A stretch of 64,000 nucleotides of DNA from Oreohelix idahoensis. Its lineage: Eukaryota; Mollusca; Gastropoda; Stylommatophora; Oreohelicidae. Of the stretch, positions 1 through 10,166 are shown piece by piece. Numbering within the stretch: the first letter of the stretch is position 1; every line of letters begins with the position of its first letter. The position numbers and the translations under genes are program-made. Location of the stretch: positions 248,001-312,000 of the forward strand of contig JAMPIV010015279.1 of assembly GCA_024509875.1 (NCBI GenBank), in the 5' to 3' direction. Below the pieces are notes generated by a model. It saw only the letters and a list, made by a program, of their open reading frames with translations. It had not been told where the DNA came from and did no database searches.

Positions 1-419
1 ATTCTCAAACTTCTGTGCTTCAAATCAACTGGATATAGGAGGAAGCATGTTTCCACATAAGAGAATACACAAGGCAACATGGATATCACCAGACCATAGA
101 ACGGAAATTCAGATTGATCATATATGCATAAACAAGAAGTTTCGATCATCATTGCAGGATGTAAATGTATATAGAGGAGCAGATGTGGCATCAGATCACC
201 ACCTTCTGATAGCCAAAGTTAAAACGAAACTCAAGAGATATGCAACAATGCAAAATTATAGACAACAATTTAATGTAGGACATCTAAGAAATCAAGAAAC
301 AAGAGACAAATTTGCGGTCACAATATCCAACAAATTCCAAGTGCTCCAACAGCTGGAAGATGTAGAGAATACAGAAGACTATTGGCAGCAAATCAAAACG
401 GTATGGAATGAGACATGTG
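1..419 (+). mobile_element. LINE-1 (RTE-like), 5' part: end of endonuclease domain, split by element A
   Basis: An open frame from base 2 to 419 encodes the last part of an APE-type endonuclease of a non-LTR retrotransposon. It reads FPHKRIHKATW near the start, then QIDHICI and the SDHHL motif that closes this nuclease fold. The frame runs without a stop into ...VWNETC, where LTR element A begins. The next residues of the same protein (EEILGKREQKAW) reappear at 31227, so this is the 5' piece of the LINE that continues there. The nuclease start lies outside the window. Related LINE sequence recurs at 33206, 42456, 51231 and 59760. Clade assignment to RTE-like is from motif style only. Confidence 0.85.
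415..419. repeat. Target-site duplication of element A, left copy
   Basis: ATGTG at 415-419 directly precedes the LTR end TGTCG; the same ATGTG at 31222-31226 directly follows the other LTR end TGACA. Removing 420-31226 restores the LINE-1 reading frame (WNETC followed by EEILG). This is seen directly. Confidence 0.9.
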
Positions 420-2375
420 TGTCGTAGATTTTTGATAGGAGAATTAAGACTTGGGTTGGTCCCTTCTGAATAGGTTGGAATGAGTGATAGTCACAGTGTG
501 AGATAGAAATACAAAATAGATTTCCACGAGTGAGGTGGTGGAATAGTGATAGAGGCTGTCTCTGAGAGCGGGAAATCTTCTCTCTCTCTCTCACCTATCT
601 TCTACGACAGATCTAAAGTAGTCAGACAATCTAACAGATATACATTAAATATATCTATATCCACTCACGTGCACGCACATTCAAGTAACGACAGGTAGGC
701 ACACAGACGTGGGAAACTATAACAAATGATTATATAGATATTTAGAACGAGCTGACCAACGCGCTGATTAATTTTTTTGTTTATTTATCATTGTAAACTT
801 ACGTCACAACATGTAAAATTTACATAAAAAAAAGCATATACAAATAGTCATAAGTCAATAAAAATTGATAGACCCACAGTAAGAAAAAAAAAATTAAGAC
901 AGCAAATGGGTGCCAAAATACAAAGGTAAAATCACATTCAGACCTGCGTTCGCTCTATACATTCAGACGAGCACACGTGCACATACTCACAGCTTTGATA
1001 GCCACTCCTGGAACAAAACTAATATTTTTAGGACTTGTTCATACAGAATCTTCAATGGTAATCTTGCGCCAAGAAAACCCCAGGTCCAAAAAGACGGGTT
1101 GAATTCACCACTTCCAGGACCGTTCTCTTGGGAATACTATTGTTTTAGATGTCTGTTTAAGTCACATAAAATTTGTCCAGGCACGAGCGTTAACAACGAG
1201 CACAGTGTCGCTAGCTTAGGTTTCTAGAATTGAGGTATGTCAGATCGGTGTCTACTTTCAGGAAAAGGGCTATATTTGGTCACCACACCACTAGTCGAAA
1301 CTCCGTCAAATGTTACTGACGTTAATATGTTAATTGCCACACCGGCTAAATTTTGTACATAGAGTTTGTGCAGAAATCTGATCCGGCTCAAAGGCCCAGT
1401 ACTTATAAAAAAAAACAGTTTAGTCTCTATAAAAAAACCGTTAGTGAGAGTTTTACTCTGTCTATTTATGAAGACACAAGCACTGTCAAACAGGTGTTAA
1501 ATTGCAAACCCACGTGGTTAAAAGATTTAAAAAACTGTTTATGTTTCTCACAGGTATGTCTCTTGTACTAAAACGCTGGCAAAGTTTGGGTACCACAGTT
1601 TCACTATATAAAATGGGAAAAGTACATATAAAATAATTATACATACTATGTACTCGGATATAACTGATAATTTAAACTGCAAGCGTGGCTTGTCTTATAG
1701 TTTAACACTGCATGTGAATTTAAGTTATATTTAAAAATCATACGAGCGTATTCCGTCAACACTCATGAGGCTTCTAGCATTTATAAGTTAGTTTAGCAAG
1801 TTTATTCTCGTCTGATTATGTAGCAGTAAAATTAAATTCATTATAGCTGTATCGTTGTTTAAGCTAGAAATTATAATTTATTCTGCTTTCCACTGAAACA
1901 CGTCACTAGAAAATAATACAGACTACATAAATTAAGCGCTCTGCACCAAATCTAACTAGTGTAATAAAATAAGCGATTTAACACTTTGAACACTTCACAA
2001 AATACTAGATAATAATATATAATATTTTACCTCGCACAGAACTACAGGTAGTCGCACAACTTAAGAATTATATGCTTATATTTATGGAAGTCTAGAAGTT
2101 CGACAAATTGTCGAAACAAACTGAGAAACTTCGCTATACAGCTTATACTGTTCCGAGCAACCTGTCTACTGCGAATTTAGGAGCGAGAATGAAAATCTAG
2201 TTCAAACTCTGGCTATATCTATTACCAGACAAAGAGGTAAACGTTAATTTCGCCAAACTGAAATAATCCCCCTTTCCGTCTCTAACACTTACATAACTGT
2301 CATAAACTGCCACTTTCTGACCGAGAGGGCGCGTGTCAGTTCCGAATCTCAGACAACTTGTCTGCAATGCAGGGG

Positions 2376-2938
2376 TATGTTTTCAGGCACTCGTAAGAAA
2401 TAAAGAAGTAGAACACTTGGACAACAGAAAAACAACAGACGTGAGTGGCTTACCCAGGGTTCGAACCCCGTACCTTCCGTACGACAACTCCGCCTAGCTA
2501 TACAAGCGAATCACACTGACCCCACGGCCAGCAAGGCATCCTCTTTTAAAGGATGCTTTACTGACTAGTCATCAGTGTGAAACACAAGACAACACCGGAA
2601 GTATACAGTCCGCAACTCAGCCCATTAATGACGCAATCACTTCTGTTGTTCCTCTATACAGCAGTATATGTCAGTCCAAACAAGACAAAGAACTTGATAC
2701 TGGGGATGCCTAGCTGGCCGTGGGGTCAGTGTGATTCGCTTGTATAGCTAGGCGGAGTTGTCGTACGGAAGGTACGGGGTTCGAACCCTGGGTAAACCAC
2801 TCACGTCTGTTGTTTTTCTGTTGTCCAAGTGTTCTACTTCTTTATTTCTTACGAGTGCCTGAAAACATACCTTTATGTTTGTCTAATATTAATTTACTGT
2901 TTACAGGCCTCGGGTTTCCCTTCCTTATGTGTTATTAA
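2376..2938. mobile_element. Fold-back pair of tRNA-type SINEs inserted in the LTR
   Basis: A 13-bp duplication TGCAATGCAGGGG flanks the insert (2363-2375 and 2939-2951). The empty site is visible in the other LTR at 12083-12095. The insert has two inverted arms of about 167 bp (2376-2542 and 2703-2869) separated by about 160 bp. Each arm, read outward from the centre, has an A-box-like GGCCGTGGGGTCAGTGTG and a perfect B box GGTTCGAACCC, so the arms look like tRNA-derived SINEs head to head. A transcript of the whole would fold into a long hairpin. Confidence 0.85.
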
Positions 2939-3236
2939 TGCAATGCAGGGGCAGTTTTTGCACCTACGTTTAACAAACTGACCGAGAAGCGTGCGTGTCA
3001 TGGAAAAACCCAGACTTTATGTCTCATTCCCGAGCGCTGCGTGAGTGTCATATCACACTTCACTCTGAGAGAAGCGTTAGTGTCAGGGGAAAATGCTAGA
3101 CGTTATGACACCTAGCCTGACGAAACGCCCGCGACATGAGAAAAGTACAGACGCATGTCTGCTATTTCTGTCTGCCCGGACGAGTATTCACACATTCTAT
3201 CGTCCCTTGACATCTAATGCAATAGAATGAATTTAA

Positions 3237-3241
<5 letters not shown>

Positions 3242-3281
<40 letters not shown>
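3242..3281. repeat. (CT)n microsatellite in LTR A
   Basis: An uninterrupted CT run of about 40 bases. The corresponding tract in the other LTR (about 12386-12425) is interrupted once by CG. Confidence 0.9.
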
Positions 3282-3284
<3 letters not shown>

Positions 3285-3520
3285 ACGTTATGTCATATAT
3301 GCGTTCTCAGTTTAGTCAGCAATGAAATGCGTTTCTAAATGAGAAACGAAACTGGCGAAAGTGAGAATGGGGAAAAATAGTAATGTATATAGTCGCAAAC
3401 GAACGAATGCGAAAAACGCAGGAAAAAAAGGTAAAGAGTGATAATAAAAATAGAGGATACGGGTGACAGGTAAAGAAGAAGATAATAGGCAATTTAATGA
3501 TCATAAAACCTATGTGACAG

Positions 3521-3537
3521 AACGTCCCCTCTTTAAG
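3521..3537 (-). promoter_or_regulatory. Polypurine tract of element A
   Basis: On the minus strand AAAGAGGGGACG lies a few bases before the 3' LTR start (TGTCACATAGG at 3519). Its position and purine content fit the plus-strand primer of reverse transcription. Confidence 0.7.
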
Positions 3538-3561
3538 GTATGGAAGCACTCCATGTCTACG

Positions 3562-3945
3562 TTATGGAATTAAATTTCCTATATCCGTAGCTTCAGGGTG
3601 TCTGTCTTCCTCCATCTCATCTCCCCCTTCCATCTCTCTCCAATTCCTACTCAAGTCTACTCCCAAAGTTTCCTTTCTCTGGAATGTCTCCCATGCGCGC
3701 TTGAAAGAGCGTCGCCGCTTCTGACATTTTTCAAAGATTTCCTGTGATTGCAGTGGAGTTTCCCTGCCACTATCGTCATCTTCGTCAGTTTTGGCGATCG
3801 TCAGGAGATGGTCGGAGGTTGGCACTGGTTTTTCGTAGTATCTCTTTAAGAGATTTAAATGGAAAACCTTTTCCTTTCCTTCAATAGAGATCTGGTAGTT
3901 AGCCTTAGAAATCTTTTTCAGGACGGTAAACGGCCCTTGCCATCC
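3562..3945 (-). pseudogene. Element A integrase C-terminus (GPY/F module) and tail, out of frame
   Basis: Directly downstream of the protease-integrase frame, a different minus frame reads LKIGWQGPFTVLKKI, then KEKVFHLNLLKR, and ends in an acidic tail with a stop at 3562. This is the GPY/F chromatin-binding module of gypsy integrases. The same module in C reads IGWQGPYTVLEKV. Two extra bases at the junction (about 3943) put it out of frame with the integrase core. Where B and C continue into reverse transcriptase, A stops and meets its polypurine tract. No RT motif was seen in any minus frame here. Confidence 0.75.
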
Positions 3946-3950
3946 GATCT

Positions 3951-5585
3951 TCAGTGTTGGTTATTCTCGGTAGGGAGTAACACCAAAACTTTCTCTCCTG
4001 CTTCCAATTCTCTCTCTTTCGCGACTTTCCTGTATCGGTTAGCGTGCTTTGTGCGTGCTCGCTTAAAGTTGGTCGTTGCTAGGTCCCATCCTAGTTTCAA
4101 CCTTCCTGGTAGATCCGACACATATTTACTTGCTGAGACAACTGTCTCATCAGCCTTCTGGTCAGTCAGCGACCAAAGTAAGGCTTCAAGTGGCCCCTTA
4201 ATAGGTCTGCCGAATAAAAGCGTAGCTGGCGGAAATCCTGTGGAAGTATGAGGAGATTCTCTGTAGCCAAATAAAGCTGCCGGAATGCAACAATCCCAAT
4301 CTTCAGGTTTCACTTGTGCCAGTTTACTTAACATCATGTTGAGGTTTCCATTAACACGTACCACGAGCTCATTTCCGGCCGGAGTATAAGGCTTTGTGTA
4401 GATGTGTTGGGTCCTCAAGATCTTCACGATCTCATCCATCAACAGGTTTCGGTATGGAGATCCGTTATCCGTCAACACTTGTTGAGGGAAACCCAACCGA
4501 GTGAAAATCTGCACGAGGGCTTCTGTGACATGCTTGGCATCTGCGCATGTTAGCGGGATAGCTTCTGCCCATAAAGTGTATGTATCGACTAAGGTTAGGA
4601 TAAACCTGTTCCTTCTTTTAGTCCTTTCTAAGGGTCCTAAAATGTCGATCACAACCCGTTCGAATGGTGTTGCCACTATTGGCATTTCACCCAAAGAGAC
4701 TGGGGGTGCCCGTTGCTTGGGTGGCACACGTTGGCACTGGGCACCGGATTTGACATATCTGATAATATCAGTATTTACTCCTGGCCACCAATAATGAGTG
4801 GTTATCCGTTGGTTTGTGGCGTTTTGTCCCATATGTCCGCTGAAGGGAAGAGAGTGCCCCATTTCTAGGATTTGGCTTCTGTACTGTTTCGGTACTAGGA
4901 GCTGGTTGTAACCTTGGTCAGGCTTGCCCGTTCTGCGATAAAGTACGCCATCCTTAGAAAAAATGTCCTTGTGCTGTCTGGGTTCCTTAGCCATGGGCAG
5001 TTTCCTAAAGCAGGGTGCCAAAGTAGGGTACTTTTGTTGCGCTTCTTTAAGTTCCATGGGTAACAAATTAGGCGTAGGCTCCCGTTCCTTCTTGGTTTGC
5101 CCTCTTGTAGTTACTGCTGCCACAATCGGCTCTTCCGGTTTCCCAATACACACGTATCTACCGGCAAGTATGACTGGGTAGATGGGATCATCCATAACAG
5201 CCGCTTTGATCACGCCTCTGACAAAGTCAGAGTGTATCTCCACCAATGCGATGGGAAGCGCTGTAGGTGCATCACTCTTAGAAACTCCACAAAATTGGAT
5301 GATCTCTCCTGTCTCTTGACCGGGTTTAACCAGGTTTCTTTCAACAATGCAATCATAAGAAAGCCCCGTGTCAAATAAACAAGAAGTTTGAGAACCGTTC
5401 ATAATAACAGTACCTCGCGTTGAGGGTCTATCCCCAACAGGTTGGGAATCACTGTCAATAATTCCACCTTGCGAGACTGTTAATAAGCATCCGATGCGTT
5501 TAGGCTCGGTGTGCTCACTCTGATCATTAGTCCCGTGTTCAGGGTTCTCCCTTTGCCACCTTGTCCTTTCTGGCTGCGCTGCCAT
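3951..5585 (-). CDS. Element A protease-integrase polyprotein, no reverse transcriptase
   Basis: This 544-residue frame starts in the gag overlap. An aspartic protease follows, with FDTGLSYDCIV around residue 72 and a YPVILAGRYV strand near 138. Integrase comes next with no RT between: a zinc-binding module (GHSLPFSGHMG ... YWWPGVNTDI ... AQCQR, first Cys of the CxxC replaced by Gly), then the catalytic core with IDILGPL (first Asp), LTDNGSPY (second Asp) and GNELVVRVNG, where the usual Glu of VER is Val. It ends ELEAGEKVLVLLP before a frameshift. The frame is -1 relative to gag and overlaps it by 106 bases. Protease-then-integrase order is the Gmr1-type signature. The enzyme looks inactive (D-D-V). 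Confidence 0.85.
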   Translation of the reverse strand: MAAQPERTRWQRENPEHGTNDQSEHTEPKRIGCLLTVSQGGIIDSDSQPVGDRPSTRGTVIMNGSQTSCLFDTGLSYDCIVERNLVKPGQETGEIIQFCGVSKSDAPTALPIALVEIHSDFVRGVIKAAVMDDPIYPVILAGRYVCIGKPEEPIVAAVTTRGQTKKEREPTPNLLPMELKEAQQKYPTLAPCFRKLPMAKEPRQHKDIFSKDGVLYRRTGKPDQGYNQLLVPKQYRSQILEMGHSLPFSGHMGQNATNQRITTHYWWPGVNTDIIRYVKSGAQCQRVPPKQRAPPVSLGEMPIVATPFERVVIDILGPLERTKRRNRFILTLVDTYTLWAEAIPLTCADAKHVTEALVQIFTRLGFPQQVLTDNGSPYRNLLMDEIVKILRTQHIYTKPYTPAGNELVVRVNGNLNMMLSKLAQVKPEDWDCCIPAALFGYRESPHTSTGFPPATLLFGRPIKGPLEALLWSLTDQKADETVVSASKYVSDLPGRLKLGWDLATTNFKRARTKHANRYRKVAKERELEAGEKVLVLLPTENNQH

Positions 5586-6724
5586 GTAGGGCGGTCGGGT
5601 TGATCAGACTGTTTACTGTGGTTGGGGTACTTGTTTTTGTAGAACTTGGATTTTTCAGGAGGGGGGTTCTGAGGTCCAGTTTCTCGGTGGTTATTCGGGT
5701 TGGAAACGTGAGAAGCATGAGAAGACTGGTCTAGATTATTTTTCCGAAAATGCTCTTCTGTCGGTTTACGTTTTGCGGCCGGTAGTTCAGCCAGCGCATT
5801 GTGATATCGCTCAGACTTTTCTAAGATGTCTTCAAGCTTTTCTGCCCCCTGCTCGGCTAGGAATCTCTTGGTATCAGCAGACAAAGTGTTCTTTATTTGT
5901 TCGGTTAGAACAAATTCCTCCAGACCTTCATAGGTAGAGGGGAGCTGCGAGAGCTCAAGGCACTTTGTTAGGTATCCCTTCAAACGAGACGAGAACTGTT
6001 GAAAAGTTTCAGAGCTCTCTTTCCTGCTGTTGCGAAACAGTTGCAAAAATTTGCTAGCATTCATTTCGAAGCGCTCCAGTAACGCTTTCTTCAACACATC
6101 ATAGTTGTCTTGTTGTCTGGTCTCCAGTTTGGCGTAAACATCATACGCAGAACCTTTGAGGGCCTGGGAAAGTTTCATACACTAACGCGACCTCTCTAAA
6201 CCGTACAGGGTTGCAATTTTCTCAAATTTTTCTAGCCATGTGTCAATCTTCTCATTAGGACAAGGGAAAGATTCAAGAGCAAAGGACATAGCGTTGAGTT
6301 GAAGAGATTGAGTGTTAGAAGGATCAGTTAAGGAAGAATGAGGAGAAGACTCTCCCTTGCTGGAGGTAGAGGCAGCACCACAACTTTGGAATTCTAGAGC
6401 TTTAAGTGCCAACTCATGCTGTCTCTCTTTCTCTCTTTCCTCCCTCTCCTTCTCTCTTTCCTCATGCTGTCTCTCCTTTTCTCTTTCCTCACGCTGTCTC
6501 TCCTTCTCTCTTTCCTCATGCCGCATCCTGCGGATTTCCATTTCCTCATCCATCTTCTTCTGTTCTCTATCTGCGGCTTCTTTCTCCTTCGCTTCCGCTG
6601 CTTTCCTCTCCGCATCATATCTGTCAAGTTCGTCCCTGACAAAAGCTTTCGCTTCTTCTCCGTCCAAACCTTCTTCTCTCGCTTCGTCCCTGAGGAGTTG
6701 TCTAAGCTTTGCCCTTTCTGCCAT
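5480..6724 (-). pseudogene. Element A gag with one in-frame stop
   Basis: The N-terminal part (6724-6182) starts MAERAKLRQLL and contains a highly charged coiled coil with tandem EREKERQ-type repeats (about 6415-6530). It then has the capsid start (DTWLEKFEKIATLYGLER). A TAG at 6182-6184 interrupts the frame; elements B and C read Trp at this place, so it is a TGG-to-TAG change. The capsid continues in the same frame from 6178 (MKLSQALKGSAYDVY, then FQQFSSRLKGYL) to 5480. No CCHC knuckle is visible; the position of the knuckle in B and C aligns with a cysteine-free stretch in the overlapping frame. Gag would form the particle that packages element RNA. Confidence 0.82.
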
Positions 6725-6888
6725 AATAAGTCAGTGGCTGAGACTTTGTCCAGAAAGAAATAGGGAAAAGAATGCACTGGTTCCTACCACTTGCGAGAAA
6801 ATACCAAACCAAAAGATGATATACTTTACCCTGGGATACCTCCTCCAAAAATAGTGTCTAACTATCGCTGCTATTAATAATAAATTCT

Positions 6889-8484
6889 TTAAGCACCAAA
6901 CACGGCGCATAAGGCAGAAACCAGTGCTCTCCAGGTTGTACGTTGTGACGCCACTCCTCTTAGCTCTTGCACATTGTTTAATCCCAACGTTCTTCCTTCT
7001 CTTATTATTGTTCTTCTGAGTGTTTCTTTTGGTCTTCCTTTTTTCCTCTTACCCTCAGGAACCCAAGTGAGTGCCTGCAATGGCACTCTGTTGTTTTGCA
7101 CCCGCAGGACATGACCGACACATGACCATCGTCTTTTCCCTACACAGTTAGAGACACATTTCCGCCCAGAGTCTTCTCCCATCTGTCGACCAGTCTTGAA
7201 TTCCCTCCAACCGACGTTCACGAGCCCTCCAAGACATCCGCTCTCGAATGTACTCAGCCCGTTCTCCAATGATCCTATCACCCTCCAACCCTCACAGCCG
7301 CACGTCAACACCGAGATAACACCCGAACCAAACAGACGAAGCTTGGTACGTACACTCAATGATCGCAATTTCCAAACGTTAGACAATCCACCGAAGGCGC
7401 CAGATGCCAAAGCAATTCTAGCACGAATTTCTCTCGCTGTTTCACCACCCTGAGTCACCCCACTGCCTAAACAATTGAAACTTTCAACCCTCTGTAGCCT
7501 CCCCCCGTTCCGGATGACATCAAAGTTCTCGCCAGAAAAGTTCACAACTTTAGTTTTAGAGGCATTTATTTGGAGACCTATTTTAACCGAAAGATGACAC
7601 AAATTATTTACTGCTTCTTGGGATTGTCTGGGTGTTGAACTTAAGAATGCTAAATCATTAGCGAAATCCAGGTCCCCCAGGAATTTTCCATGTGTCCATT
7701 TTATACCTAATTGTTCATTGTGGGTATAGTTTCTCATAACCCAATCAATAGCTATTCCAAAAAGTAGTGGTGACATAATACAGCTTTGTTTCACCCCTGT
7801 TTCTACTGTAAACCATTCTGTATTCCCTTTATTTGTTCTAACACAACATCTTGCATTGTCATATAGCGCTTTGATTATATTCACATATTTTGTTGGAAAA
7901 CCATAAATTGTAAGTATCTTCCACAATGATGGGCGGTGTAGACTATCAAAGGCTTTTTGAAAATCGACGAAGGTGATAATGAGTGGCGATTGCATTTCCA
8001 CTGATTCTTCTATAATTGTTCTTAGTGTGAATATTTGATCAATACATGATCGTTTCGGCCTGAAACCCGCTTGTTCTTCTCTGATCTTTTCGTCAGCATG
8101 CAATTTAAGTCTTTCTAACATCATGCAACATAATAATTTTCCAGGTACTGATAATAGAGATATACCACGCCAGTTATTACAGTCTGATAGATCACCTTTC
8201 TTCGGTAACTTTACAATAATACTGCCTTTCCATTGTTGTGGTGGTTGTTCTTCTCTCCATACTTCATTTATAATATCTAAAATTCTCAAGAGGTTGTTGT
8301 CATTAACTGCTTTAATCATTTCGCATGGAATTTCGTCAACTCCAGCAGCTTTAAAATTTTTTAATCTTTTAACGGCTTGTTTGATCTCGTCCAGCGTGAA
8401 TTCATCGCAAGTTATTGGCAAGGTGGTTGTGGGTGTTTCATTATTAAAATCAGGTGTTACTGTTGGTGGTGGTCTGTTAAGCAC
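6889..8484 (-). pseudogene. LINE-2 reverse transcriptase, catalytic Asp changed
   Basis: This 531-residue frame has the RT domain: DEIPCEMIKA, VKLPKKGDLSDCNNWRGI (about residues 90-110), EEQAGFRPKRSC, VDFQKAFDSLHR, the GVKQSCIMSPLLF motif and the active-site loop DFANDLAFL. The last should be FADD, so the first catalytic Asp is Asn and the enzyme should be inactive. The C-terminal part has the GRP-rich segment (GKRKKGRPKE) common to these LINEs. Upstream the frame continues past a TGA (about 8497) at a Trp position, through the SINE, to 9341. Polymerase function is inferred from family; inactivity from the motif. Confidence 0.83.
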
Positions 8485-8695
8485 CTCTATGAAGTGCTCA
8501 GCTCATCTCTTCATTTGTTCTTTTTCTGTTGGTATTATATTCCCTAATTTATCTTTAACAGGTGTTTCCATATCAGTAGGCTGGTGACATAGTTGTTTTG
8601 TAATTTGATAAAGGCACCTACTACTACCAGTTCTTGCAGCATTTTCAGCTTCAACGGCCAGTTCATTGATGAAATGTCTTTTATCTCTTCGAGTT

Positions 8696-8972
8696 CGGAG
8701 CCGCGCTGGTGTAATGGCTTCGGCATTGTACTGGCGACCAGGTGTTCATGGTTCAAACCCGGGTGTCGGCGTTTGAAGAAATGTTTACGGCCGGAAATTT
8801 GACTGAATAGCCTGAACGGCTCCTGTGATAAACCCTCTGTGGATGGGAAGGAGCGAAGCTCCTGACCGGGTTGGAAGGAAAGTCCTCAGGTTCCCCAGCC
8901 TCGCAATGACATGTCATTGGGCCGAAGGGCTGAAAGCCCAAGTGCTGCTGGTTAAGAAAAAAAAAAAAAAAA
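8696..8972 (+). mobile_element. tRNA-derived SINE with poly(A), inserted in LINE-2
   Basis: The body starts CGGAGCCGCGCTGGTGTAA with an A-box-like TGGTGTAATGG. A perfect B box GGTTCAAACCC lies about 45 bases on. A roughly 190-bp unrelated body follows and ends in about 19 A residues. The duplication ATCTCTTCGAGTT flanks it (8683-8695 and 8973-8985). Insertion orientation is opposite to LINE-2. It is not a functional tRNA gene, because the 3' half cannot form an acceptor stem. Confidence 0.9.
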
Positions 8973-9345
8973 ATCTCTTCGAGTTTTTGTCTTCACTTCT
9001 TTATTTAACAAGTTATAAGTTAGTTTGCAAGATTCAACTGCATTATATGTACTTGTCGCTAGTAGTTTAAGTTTTGCTGTTTTCCTTTCTTGTATTTTAT
9101 CCCAAGTATCTTCTCTCATCCATTTTTTCTTTTTATGTACTAGGTATCCGGTGGTCGCTACAGCTGCTTCTGTCATTGCTGTTCTCAGTTGTTCCCATTT
9201 AGTATCGATTGGCTTGGTGGTGACATCGTTGTCAATTTTGCCTAAAGCATCGAAATAGTTGTTCATTTTGACATTATATTCCTCTTTTACATCGTTTGAT
9301 TGCAGTCTGTGTACATCTATTCTTCTATTTTTATTCGGCAATAAA

Positions 9346-9972
9346 GCACCTAATGCAGACGACTACGCCAAATAAATGGTAGTTAAGATTACTCACTGAA
9401 AAATAAGTTGCTACAGTGGAAAACAAAATAATTATTGCAAAAAAAAAAATTTTAAGGAGAAAAAAAATCCCTTAATTTTTAAATCCACTATCAAGTTCAC
9501 CCCTGAAGATAGTTAGGGTAAGGGAGGCAATTAATCTGGACAAATAGTCCGAAACGCACTCCTTAGCTTTGCTCAAACACCTACTTCTTCAGAACCCTGT
9601 GAATGTTATACACTCACAAAACTTTACCAGCGTTAAGTATTACAAAATCAGTAATTAACATATATTCCGACAAAATCAACCTGTAAATCAAATGTATAAT
9701 GCTCAATAATGCTGTGGAAAAACAATTATTAGCCGTGTGATCAGCACGCCCATAAACAAATCGTTATGTCTAGGGGATAGTTATTTTTAAAAGATACAAA
9801 AACTCACAAGCCATCACACTCTTACTCTATATCAAAATAAAGAATTTTACCGACGAGCTGATATCTATCGTACTCGTCTTCCTATTCTAAGTTCAAAAAC
9901 CGGAAAGGAGCCCACATTTGTCGTCTCGTATTCCTATTCAAAGTTCAAAATCCCGATAGACGAGACCCCATT
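9346..9972 (-). other. Element A untranslated leader
   Basis: This is non-coding sequence between LINE-2 and the 5' LTR of A. The 50-60 bases nearest the LTR are partly duplicated: AAGTTCAAAA...CATTTGTCG occurs twice in tandem (about 9889-9924 and 9942-9977), so the primer-site/LTR junction has been copied once. No gene seen. Confidence 0.6.
9950..9970 (-). promoter_or_regulatory. Primer-binding site of element A, tRNA-Pro-like
   Basis: Two bases beyond the LTR end, the minus strand reads TGGGGTCTCGTC followed by CGGGAT. The tRNA-Pro primer site known from gammaretroviruses is TGGGGGCTCGTCCGGGAT. A differs by one substitution and a short insertion; B is closer. Confidence 0.6.
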
Positions 9973-10107
9973 TGTCGTAGATTTTTGATAGGAGAATTAA
10001 GACTTGGGTTGGTCCCTTCTGAATAGGTTGGAATGAGTGATAGTCACAGTGTGAGATAGAAATACAAAATAGATTTCCACGAGTGAAGTGGTGGAATAGT
10101 GATAGAG

Positions 10108-10166
<59 letters not shown>

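Larger units (their letters stand above)
420..3519 (-). repeat. LTR of element A, 3' copy in element sense
   Basis: Begins TGTCGTAG and ends CTATGTGACA. It matches 9973-12584 + 31143-31221 along its length. It carries a fold-back SINE insert (2376-2938) that the other LTR lacks. It also lacks about 180 bp present at about 10467-10645 in the other copy, and holds about 57 bp (around 1170-1226) missing there. Net LTR length without the insert is about 2.5 kb, long for a gypsy-type element. Open frames inside it are not supported as genes. Confidence 0.88.
6870..9345 (-). mobile_element. LINE-2 (RTE-like), 5'-truncated, inserted in element A leader
   Basis: A non-LTR element lies in the same orientation as A, between A's primer site and gag. 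Reading minus, it begins inside the linker after the endonuclease (KNRRIDVHRLQSNDV at about 9340), continues to RT, and ends near 6870 with an AT-rich tail. I could not settle its target duplication, so both borders are approximate. A tRNA-type SINE splits it at 8696-8972. It is related to LINE-1 but clearly diverged. Confidence 0.8.

Noticed and set aside
910..1571. Short frames inside the element A LTR
   Set aside because: They are broken or shifted in the sister LTR (10679-11291) and have no recognisable domain.
6357..6854. Ser-rich frames on plus opposite gag
   Set aside because: Antisense of the Lys/Glu coiled coil; Ser/Leu-rich composition is expected.
8696..8770. tRNA gene
   Set aside because: A and B boxes are present, but the 3' half does not close an acceptor stem. 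The body and poly(A) with a target duplication show a SINE. The same applies at 2376-2938, 35284, 56090-56185 and 56945.
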